Of a stretch of 64,000 nt of DNA, positions 51,463 through 58,261 are shown piece after piece. Origin of the DNA: Scatosoma sp045644545 (GTDB lineage Bacteria > Bacillota > Clostridia > Christensenellales > Borkfalkiaceae); assembly GCA_045644545.1 (NCBI GenBank), contig JAZRHC010000009.1, positions 1 through 64,000 on the forward strand, read 5' to 3'. Below the pieces are notes generated by a model. That model was given only the letters and a program-made list of their open reading frames with translations, was not told where the DNA came from and did no database searches. Positions within the stretch are counted from its first letter, which is position 1. Every line of letters starts with the position of its first letter. The position numbers and the translations under genes were made by a program.

Positions 51463-51927
51463 TTAGTCTTTCTTTTCTTCCGTTTCGGGCGCAACCGCTT
51501 CTTCTTCGGGCGCTTCCACAGGCTGTTCAGCGGGAGCTTCTTCCGCTTTGGGCTCTTCTTCGGGCTCTTTTTTCGCGGGAGCGGGTTCGGTTTTCTTTGC
51601 TACCGCGTCCGTTTGATAAATCGCTTGCTTATCGAACTTGATATAGCATTTGCCCGTCGATTCCGTGCCCGTATCCAAAACGAAAGTGTTGTCCTCGTTG
51701 TTCACTTCCACGACGATACCGCAGATGCCGCCGATGGTTTTCACCTTGTTGCCGGGACCGACTGCGTCGAGCGTGTTTTGCACTTCGTCCTGTCTCTTCT
51801 TCTGGGAACGTCTGCTGAACACCATCCAAACGATAATGATCGCGAACAAAATCCCGATCATAAGCCAAGAGCTCCAAGACTCGCAACCCGTAGTCCCTTC
51901 CGTGCCTGTCAATAAATTCCAAATCAT
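51463..51927 (-). CDS. yajC: Sec translocon accessory subunit YajC
   Basis: Small membrane subunit associated with SecDF. It has 154 aa: one membrane segment (about 20-40), then the conserved cytoplasmic YajC domain (about 45-105: LDAVGPGNKVKTIGGICGIV), then an unusually long acidic Pro/Glu/Ala tail (about 110-154). It lies downstream of tgt but is separate from secDF, which are 2.4 kb further on. Confidence 0.93.
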   Translation of the reverse strand: MIWNLLTGTEGTTGCESWSSWLMIGILFAIIIVWMVFSRRSQKKRQDEVQNTLDAVGPGNKVKTIGGICGIVVEVNNEDNTFVLDTGTESTGKCYIKFDKQAIYQTDAVAKKTEPAPAKKEPEEEPKAEEAPAEQPVEAPEEEAVAPETEEKKD

Positions 51928-52088
51928 AATTAGTTTACTCCTTATTGCTTTTCTTTGCTACGTTGGTAAATCCTACCGCTTTCTATATTACCCTTTTTTG
52001 AGAATTTTGGCAAGTAAAACGCAAGCCTTTTTTGAAATTTTTTTCTCTTTCACCTATTTTTCATCCGTCAGGCAAAGAAAAGAACGAT

Positions 52089-53219
52089 TTACCACTTGCC
52101 CTCGCCGCCGTATTTTTTATAGAACTCGCGGGCGTAGTCGCGCACGTAGCCGCCGAGAATGGATTCGCGAAGCCCTTTCATAAGGTTATGCAAAAAAGTG
52201 ATATTGTGCAAGCTCAACAGCATCGCGCCGTACATTTCCCCCGTGTTGACGAGGTGACGAAGATAGGCTTTCGTGTAGTTTTTGCAGCAATAGCAATCAC
52301 ATTCGGGGTCAAGCGGCGTATAATCCTCTTTGAATTTCCCGTTTCGCACCACCACGCGCCCTCTGGAAGTGATCGCCGTGCCGTTTCGCGCGATTCGGGT
52401 GGCGAGCACGCAGTCGAACATATCAATCCCACGCATCGTGCCCTCGATCAGGCAATCGGGCGATCCGACCCCCATTAAATAGCGGGGTACGTCGGTCGGC
52501 AATTTGGGTTGCAAATCGTCCAAAAGCTCGTACATTAAAGGTTTTGGTTCGCCGACGGAAAGTCCGCCGATGGCGATCCCGTGCTTGACGAACGGCAAAG
52601 TCCGTTCCAAGCTCTCCGCGCGCAGGTCTTTATACATATTCCCTTGCACGATGGCAAAGAGAGCTTGTTCGGGCTTATTATGGAATTTATAGCACCGTTC
52701 GAGCCACGCCGCCGTGCGCTTCATCGCCGACTTGGCTTGGGCGTGCGTGTAGCCGTATTCGCTGCATTCGTCGAACGCCATAATGATATCCGCGCCGAGG
52801 TTTTGCTGCACCTGTATCGCCTTTTCGGGGGTGAAGAAATGCTTACTCCCGTCCACCGCGGAGGAAAATTGCACGCCCTCGTCGGTGATTTTATTTAAGT
52901 TTCCAAGCGAAAACACCTGAAACCCGCCGCTGTCCGTTAAAATCGGCTTGTCCCAGTTCATAAACTTATGCAAACCGCCCGCGTTTTTAACGATCTCGTC
53001 GCCCGGGCGCATATATAAATGGTAGGTATTCGACAAAATGATTTGCGAGCCCGCTTCCTTTAAATCGCGCGGGAACACCCCTTTCACCGTCGCTTGCGTG
53101 CCGACGGGCATATACACGGGAGTTTGAATATCGCCGTGGGGCGTATGCAAAACGCCCGCGCGCGCGCCCGTTTCGGGGTCGGTTTTAATCACTTCAAAAG
53201 AGAAAAATTCGTTATTCAT
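52089..53219 (-). CDS. tgt: tRNA-guanine transglycosylase Tgt
   Basis: Exchanges G34 for preQ1 (queuosine pathway) in tRNAs for Asn, Asp, His and Tyr. It has 376 aa. TPVYMPVGTQATVKG, ILTDSGGFQVFSLG (with catalytic Asp), GIAIGGLSVGEP and RYLMGVGSPDCLIEG are typical. The zinc ligands CDCYCC and a downstream His are present. Its ATG is 9 nt after the -10 box, leaving no room for a ribosome site. queA is not in the window. Confidence 0.97.
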   Translation of the reverse strand: MNNEFFSFEVIKTDPETGARAGVLHTPHGDIQTPVYMPVGTQATVKGVFPRDLKEAGSQIILSNTYHLYMRPGDEIVKNAGGLHKFMNWDKPILTDSGGFQVFSLGNLNKITDEGVQFSSAVDGSKHFFTPEKAIQVQQNLGADIIMAFDECSEYGYTHAQAKSAMKRTAAWLERCYKFHNKPEQALFAIVQGNMYKDLRAESLERTLPFVKHGIAIGGLSVGEPKPLMYELLDDLQPKLPTDVPRYLMGVGSPDCLIEGTMRGIDMFDCVLATRIARNGTAITSRGRVVVRNGKFKEDYTPLDPECDCYCCKNYTKAYLRHLVNTGEMYGAMLLSLHNITFLHNLMKGLRESILGGYVRDYAREFYKKYGGEGKW

Positions 53220-53228
53220 AGTAGGGCT

Positions 53229-53257
53229 ATTATACCATACTTTTTTAAAAAAAGCAA
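53229..53257 (-). promoter_or_regulatory. sigma-A promoter of tgt, near-leaderless
   Basis: Minus strand: -35 TTGCTT (53252-53257), a 17-bp spacer, -10 TATAAT (53229-53234), then only 9 nt to the tgt ATG. The 5' leader would be about 2-3 nt. Confidence 0.75.
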
Positions 53258-53270
53258 CTTTTTATCAGAA

Positions 53271-53302
53271 CAAAAAAATACCTCCCTTTACAAAAGGGAG
53301 GC
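53271..53302 (-). terminator. Terminator of the xre gene at 53308
   Basis: CCTCCCTTT and AAAGGGAGG pair around a short loop; the minus strand then reads TATTTTTTTG. It also separates xre from the tgt promoter. Confidence 0.8.
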
Positions 53303-53307
53303 AAGAA

Positions 53308-53508
53308 TTAATCGTCCCAGCCGAGTAATTCGTTTGGTGTTCTATCTAAAATTTCACATATTAAAAGCAAGATGTCGAAATCAGGTTGATTGACACCTTT
53401 CACCCAACGACTTATCGTCGCTTGTGAGGTATTTAATTTTTTCGCTAATTTCTCTTGCGACATTTTATTCTCTAAAAGCGCAAGCCGCAAATTTTCAGAA
53501 AATTTCAT
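53308..53508 (-). CDS. Xre-family repressor, divergent from the SLOG gene
   Basis: A 66-aa single-domain HTH protein. SQEKLAKKLNTSQATISRWV covers the HTH, and DILLLICEILDRTPNELLGW follows as in small Xre repressors. GAGGT precedes the ATG. It is divergent from the SLOG gene with 110 bp between, a region rich in palindromes, so it probably represses both genes. Codon use is A/T-rich compared with the neighbours, which suggests transfer. Confidence 0.85.
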   Translation of the reverse strand: MKFSENLRLALLENKMSQEKLAKKLNTSQATISRWVKGVNQPDFDILLLICEILDRTPNELLGWDD

Positions 53509-53527
53509 TTTAACCTCTTCTCAATAA

Positions 53528-53550
53528 TTATATACAATTTCCGTATATAA
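53528..53550. promoter_or_regulatory. Palindrome at the xre promoter
   Basis: TTATATAC-N7-GTATATAA, perfect 8-bp arms. On the minus strand it overlaps the probable xre -10 (TATAAT, 53527-53532). It is related in its TATAC/GTATA ends to the two operators further along, so it may be bound by the same protein. Confidence 0.55.
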
Positions 53551-53554
53551 AAAC

Positions 53555-53603
53555 TTGACATATACGCTTTGCGTATGATATAATAGCAATACGCTTTGCG
53601 TAT
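53555..53603 (+). promoter_or_regulatory. SLOG gene promoter with two identical operators
   Basis: -35 TTGACA (53555-53560), an 18-bp spacer, -10 TATAAT (53579-53584). The 15-bp perfect palindrome ATACGC-TTT-GCGTAT occurs twice: at 53562-53576, filling the spacer, and at 53589-53603, over the expected start of transcription. Their centres are 27 bp apart. This is a classic repressor layout. Confidence 0.85.
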
Positions 53604-53618
53604 ATTTGAGGTAGCTTT

Positions 53619-54236
53619 ATGAATCGGAAAAATAAAATTTGCTGTTTCACGGGACACAGACCAAAAGGATTTTTGTGGGATTATTACGATAAACATAACC
53701 AATGTCAGCAAGAGTATCTTTCTCAGCTTTCTAAAATTATCGCAACGCTCATTCAACAAGGCTTTTCGCATTTTATTTCCGGCGGCGCGATGGGCGCGGA
53801 TATGGATTTTGCCGAGTTCGTGCTTTGGTTTCGAAAAAAACGTCCTTATATTACTTTGGAAATCGCCGTACCTTGCCCCAATCAAACCTTGAAATGGTCG
53901 CAAAAAGAAAAAGACCGCTATCAAAATATTTTGAGTCAAGCGGACGAAGTGAATATTATTTCCGAGCGGTATACGCCCGATTGCACGTTAAAACGAAATC
54001 GGTATATGGTGGACAAGTCCTCGTGCGTGGTCGGGGCTTGGAACGGGGAAACAAAAGGAGACACTTATTCCACGATACGGTATGCGGAAAAGTTGGATAA
54101 GCAAGTCGAGATCATTTTTCTCGAAACGCTCACGCCCGAATGGAAAGAAGAAGATAGGCGGTTGCGCGAGGTTTTCCAACTCTATTATTTAAAAAAGCGT
54201 TTAAAAGAATTAAATGAAGAAATGAAAAGAAAATAA
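53619..54236 (+). CDS. SLOG-family (DUF1273/YpsA-like) protein
   Basis: A 205-aa protein of the SLOG (SMF/DprA-LOG) Rossmann superfamily. CCFTGHRPKGFLW at the start, HFISGGAMGADMDFAEFVL as the nucleotide-binding GG loop, and LKRNRYMVDKSSCVVGAW fit DUF1273. A charged helical tail of about 35 residues (EEDRRLREVFQLYYLKKRL) is added at the C-terminus. SLOG proteins are thought to bind or act on nucleotides or nucleotide sugars; the precise role here is unknown. It is A/T-rich and divergent from an Xre repressor. Confidence 0.85.
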   Translation: MNRKNKICCFTGHRPKGFLWDYYDKHNQCQQEYLSQLSKIIATLIQQGFSHFISGGAMGADMDFAEFVLWFRKKRPYITLEIAVPCPNQTLKWSQKEKDRYQNILSQADEVNIISERYTPDCTLKRNRYMVDKSSCVVGAWNGETKGDTYSTIRYAEKLDKQVEIIFLETLTPEWKEEDRRLREVFQLYYLKKRLKELNEEMKRK

Positions 54237-54266
54237 CGATCGGAAAATCGCCGATCGTTATTTTTG
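54235..54266 (+). terminator. Terminator of the SLOG gene
   Basis: AACGATCGG-AAAATCG-CCGATCGTT-ATTTTTG; the stem starts within the stop codon. Confidence 0.85.
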
Positions 54267-54299
54267 TAAAATCCGATATTGCGAGGCTTCGCCCCTTGC

Positions 54300-56285
54300 T
54301 TATTCAAGCTCGAACGCGCCCGTGTAGAGCTGGTAGTACGTGCCTTTCTTTTCGATCAATTGTTCGTGCGTGCCGCGCTCTATGATCTTGCCGTGGTCGA
54401 GAACCATTATCGCGTTGGAATTTCTCACCGTCGAAAGGCGGTGCGCGATCACGAATACCGTTCTGCCTTGCATCAGCTTATCCATACCGTCTTGCACTAA
54501 CGCTTCCGTTCGCGTGTCGATCGAAGAGGTCGCTTCGTCGAGAATCATTGCGGGCGCGTCCGCAACCGCCGCGCGGGCGATCGATAAGAGCTGGCGTTGA
54601 CCTTGCGAGAGGTTCGCGCCGTTGTTTTGGAGCATCGTGTCGTACCCCTCGGGCAAGCGCGTGATAAAATCGTGCGCGTTCGCGAGTTTCGCAGCCTCGA
54701 TACATTCCTCGTCCGTCGCTTCTAATCTGCCGTAGCGGATATTTTCCATCATCGTGCCCGTGAACAGGTTGGTATCCTGCAACACGATTCCCAGCGAACG
54801 GCGAAGATCGCTCTTTTTGATTTTGTTGATATTGATACCGTCGTAACGGATCTTGCCGTCCTCGATATCGTAGAAACGGTTGATAAGGTTGGTGACCGTG
54901 GTTTTTCCCGCGCCCGTCGCGCCGACGAACGCAATCTTTTGACCGGGCTTTGCATACAGCGAAACGTCGGTTAAAACCTGCTTTTCGGGCACGTAGGAAA
55001 AGTCTACCATATCCATTACTATCTCGCCTTTGAGCTCGGTGTAGGTGGTCGTGCCGTCCGCTTTATGATAATGCTTCCAAGCCCACAGCCCCGTGTGCTC
55101 GGGCGTTTCCGTGATATTGCCGTTTTCGTCCTTTTTCGCGTTGACGAGCGTGACGTAGCCTTCGTCCTGCTCGGGCGATTCGTCCATCAGCGTGAACACG
55201 CGGCTCGCGCCCGCAAGACCCATCGCGATCATCGAGATTTGCTGGGACATTTGGTTGACGATCTGCGTGAAGTTTCTCGACATTCCGAGAAATGCCACGA
55301 TCGTGCCGATGGAAAGCGTTTTTGCGCCGAAAAAGATACTGCTGATCCCAACGTTGGTCGCCTCGAAGGTATATAAAAGCCCGCCGACGATCGCCAAAAG
55401 CACGTAGGTGAAATTCCCGATATTGCCGAGGATAGGTCCTAAAATATTGCCGAAAACGTGCGCGCGGCGGCTGTCGTTATAAAGCTTTTGATTGAGCTTA
55501 TCGAAATCCTCTTTCGCGCGCTCCTCGTGCGTGAAGACCTTCACGACCTTTTGCCCCTTCATCATCTCTTCGACGAAGCCTTCCTCCGCCGCGAGAGAGT
55601 GCTGTTGCGCCACCATATATTTCGCGCTGTTCCCGCCGACAATTTTTACCACCAGTCCCATCGCAACCGTGCATACGAGCACCACGGCAAACAGCCAAAG
55701 GCTGTTCCAAAGCATAAAGCCGATGGATACGATCAGCGTGGTCGAGCTGCTGAGCAAAGTGGGTAAGCTCTGCCCGATCAGTTGACGGGTGGCGTCGGTA
55801 TCGTTCGTGTAGGTACTCATAATTTCGCCGTGCGCGTGGGTATCGAAAAATTTAATGGGCAAGGTTTGCATTTTTGCAAACATATCCGTTCTTAAATGAT
55901 AGAGCATACCCTGCGTGATCGTCGCCATAATTCTATTCCAGAAAAAGCCCGCCAAAACGACGACGAGATAAATCGAGCCCATCGTGATTACGAGCCCCGC
56001 AAGCTTGCCCGCCACCGTGCCGTAGCCGTTTGCTACGCCCGGTTCGATTACGTCGTCTACGATAGATTGCACGAACACCGACGACACTAAGCTTCCGAGC
56101 GAGTTCAAGAAAATACAAAGGAGCACTACGAGGAGTTGCCATTTATAATATTTGAAAATCGTTTTTAATAAGCGCGGAAGCGTGCCCTTTTTGATCGCGC
56201 CTTTGGGAACAGGCATACCCCGTCCGCGCATAGGGCCTTTGGGCATTTTCATAGAAGCCGTTCTGCTTTGCGTAGTTGCCGACAT
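54300..56285 (-). CDS. ABC exporter subunit with canonical ATP site (YfiC/LmrD-like)
   Basis: A 661-aa half-transporter. A Lys/Pro-rich N-terminal tail (MKMPKGPMRGRG) is followed by six membrane segments (about 50-340), then the ATPase domain (about 410-655): GATGAGKTTVTNLI, NLSQGQRQLLSIARA, PAMILDEATSSID and VIAHRLSTV, all with normal catalytic residues. An insertion of about 40 residues (HTGLWAWKHYHKADG) lies between the domains, as in related Firmicute exporters. It overlaps the partner gene by one base. Probably half of a drug or lipid exporter; substrate unknown. Confidence 0.9.
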   Translation of the reverse strand: MSATTQSRTASMKMPKGPMRGRGMPVPKGAIKKGTLPRLLKTIFKYYKWQLLVVLLCIFLNSLGSLVSSVFVQSIVDDVIEPGVANGYGTVAGKLAGLVITMGSIYLVVVLAGFFWNRIMATITQGMLYHLRTDMFAKMQTLPIKFFDTHAHGEIMSTYTNDTDATRQLIGQSLPTLLSSSTTLIVSIGFMLWNSLWLFAVVLVCTVAMGLVVKIVGGNSAKYMVAQQHSLAAEEGFVEEMMKGQKVVKVFTHEERAKEDFDKLNQKLYNDSRRAHVFGNILGPILGNIGNFTYVLLAIVGGLLYTFEATNVGISSIFFGAKTLSIGTIVAFLGMSRNFTQIVNQMSQQISMIAMGLAGASRVFTLMDESPEQDEGYVTLVNAKKDENGNITETPEHTGLWAWKHYHKADGTTTYTELKGEIVMDMVDFSYVPEKQVLTDVSLYAKPGQKIAFVGATGAGKTTVTNLINRFYDIEDGKIRYDGININKIKKSDLRRSLGIVLQDTNLFTGTMMENIRYGRLEATDEECIEAAKLANAHDFITRLPEGYDTMLQNNGANLSQGQRQLLSIARAAVADAPAMILDEATSSIDTRTEALVQDGMDKLMQGRTVFVIAHRLSTVRNSNAIMVLDHGKIIERGTHEQLIEKKGTYYQLYTGAFELE

Positions 56286-58054
56286 TATGCTTCCCCTCCT
56301 TGCTCGTTTTGTTTTTTGCCTTTGGTTTGGGCTTCGTAGATTTCGCGATAGATGCCGCCCTTTTCCAAAAGCTCGGCGTGATTGCCTTCTTCCACGATCT
56401 TACCGCCGTCTAAAACGAGAATTTTATCCGCGTGTTCAACGGAAGCTACCCGTTGGGCGATAATAATTTTGGTCATATCGGGCAATTCTTCCGCAAGTCC
56501 TTTGCGAATAAAGGCGTCCGTTTTGGTATCGACCGCGCTCGTGGAGTCGTCGAAAATCAAGATTTTGGGCTTGCGCAAAATGGCGCGAGCAATGCAAAGG
56601 CGTTGCTTCTGCCCGCCCGAAACGTTCGTGCCGCCCTGCTCGATATAAGAATCGTAGCCGTCGGGGAAGGATCGGATAAATTCGTCGGCTTGCGCGATTT
56701 TGCAGGCTTTGACAAGCTCTTCGTCGGTCGCCGTTTCGTCCCCCCAACGCAGGTTGTCTTTGATCGTGCCCGAGAACAACACGTTCTTTTGGAGCACCAC
56801 CGCCACTTCTTTTCTAAGCACGTCTAAATCGTAGTCTTTCACGTTCACGCCACCGACGTACACTTCGCCGTCCGTCGCGTCGTAGAGGCGGGGAATCATT
56901 TGAATAAGCGTCGTTTTCGACGAGCCAGTGCCGCCTAAAATGCCCACCGTTTCGCCCGAACGAATGGTGAGGTCGATATCCGAAAGGGCGTATTTATTCG
57001 CTTTTGCGGAGTATTTGAAGCTGACGTTTTCAAAACGAATTTCCCCGTTTTTTACTTCTTTCACGCCGTTTTCGGGGCTAACGAGGTCGGAATCCTGTTC
57101 GAGTACTTCGCTGATACGCCGACCCGATTCAAACGACATCGTGATCATAACGAACACCATTGAGAACATCATACAGCAGGAAAGAATTTGTACGCCGTAG
57201 GTCGTGAGCGCGGAAAGCTCGGTGGGCGTGAAATCGCCGCTCAGCGTGCCCGAAGCGATAATTTGGCGTGCGCCGAGATAGAAAATAAACACCGCCGCGA
57301 AATTGATAAAAAGGGTCATAATCGGGTTGTTGAGCGCGAGGATTTTTTCCGCGCGTGTGAAATCGTTTTTCACCTCCGTCGCCGCTTTATCGAATTTTTG
57401 CGTTTCGTAGTCTTCGCGCACGAAGGATTTCACCACGCGAATCCCGCCCACGTTTTCCTGCACGGAGTTGTTAAGCGCGTCGTATTTTTTGAAAATACGG
57501 CGAAAGAAAGGCATTACGTAGCGCATAATCGAAAGCAGGAAGAAGGCGAGAACGGGAATAATCACCACGAAGATCCAAGCGAGGCTCGGGTTGATCGTGA
57601 AGCTCATTATGATTGCGAAGATAAACTGCAAGGGCACGCGAATGGCGATTCGCAAGCACATTTGATAGGAATTTTGCACGTTCGTGACGTCCGTCGTCAA
57701 GCGGGTGACGAGGGAGGAGGTGGAGAATTTATCCACGTTGGAAAAGGAGAATTTCTGCACCTTATAAAATAGATCGTGACGGAGGTTTGCGGCAAAGCCA
57801 CAGCTCGCCGTCGCGGCAAATCTGCCTGCCAAAACGCCGCTCGCCAGCGAACCAATCGCCAAAAGCAACAAGATCCCGCCGTATTTTAAAATATGCGCCA
57901 TTGCCCCGCTTTCCTTTAAGACGCTTTCGCTGATCATTTGCGCCATAAAAAAGGGAATCAGACATTCGCAAAACGCTTCCAAAGCCATAAAAATCGGCGT
58001 GACGAGCGACGGTTTTTTATATTGCCGAACGCTTTTTAAAAGAGTTTTTACCAT
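56285..58054 (-). CDS. ABC exporter subunit with degenerate ATP site (YfiB/LmrC-like)
   Basis: A 589-aa half-transporter: six membrane segments (about 15-310) and an ATPase domain (about 340-580). The ATP site deviates from consensus: Walker A reads GGTGSSKTT, the catalytic Glu after Walker B is Asp (LIFDDSTSAVD), and the H-loop His is Gln (IIAQRVASV). The signature NVSGGQKQRLCIARAI is normal. Such asymmetry is known in heterodimeric exporters, in which one site is mainly regulatory. It pairs with the gene that follows. Confidence 0.9.
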   Translation of the reverse strand: MVKTLLKSVRQYKKPSLVTPIFMALEAFCECLIPFFMAQMISESVLKESGAMAHILKYGGILLLLAIGSLASGVLAGRFAATASCGFAANLRHDLFYKVQKFSFSNVDKFSTSSLVTRLTTDVTNVQNSYQMCLRIAIRVPLQFIFAIIMSFTINPSLAWIFVVIIPVLAFFLLSIMRYVMPFFRRIFKKYDALNNSVQENVGGIRVVKSFVREDYETQKFDKAATEVKNDFTRAEKILALNNPIMTLFINFAAVFIFYLGARQIIASGTLSGDFTPTELSALTTYGVQILSCCMMFSMVFVMITMSFESGRRISEVLEQDSDLVSPENGVKEVKNGEIRFENVSFKYSAKANKYALSDIDLTIRSGETVGILGGTGSSKTTLIQMIPRLYDATDGEVYVGGVNVKDYDLDVLRKEVAVVLQKNVLFSGTIKDNLRWGDETATDEELVKACKIAQADEFIRSFPDGYDSYIEQGGTNVSGGQKQRLCIARAILRKPKILIFDDSTSAVDTKTDAFIRKGLAEELPDMTKIIIAQRVASVEHADKILVLDGGKIVEEGNHAELLEKGGIYREIYEAQTKGKKQNEQGGEA

Positions 58055-58133
58055 ATATTTTCCTCTCGTTTCGTTGAATTTGAAATCGTGACAAAAGTAA
58101 AAGGAGGAGCTTTCGCCCCGTTTTTACTTTTTC

Positions 58134-58162
58134 ATTATAAAACGGACTTTTTTTAAAGTCAA
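58134..58162 (-). promoter_or_regulatory. sigma-A promoter of the ABC exporter pair
   Basis: Minus strand: -35 TTGACT (58157-58162), a 17-bp spacer, -10 TATAAT (58134-58139), about 80 nt before the first gene. No regulator gene is adjacent. Confidence 0.8.
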
Positions 58163-58218
58163 GCGTTTCAAAAGGATTTTTGTTACTTTCACGAAATTTT
58201 CATTCTATGAAAATCCCC

Positions 58219-58241
58219 TGCGGGCGTAGAGCGCGCCCGCA
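58219..58241 (-). terminator. Possible terminator after clpB
   Basis: TGCGGGCG and CGCCCGCA pair around 7 nt, 20 nt after the clpB stop. The following minus-strand sequence GGGGATTTTC has only a short T run. Confidence 0.5.
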
Positions 58242-58261
58242 AGGAATTGCTTTCGAATATT

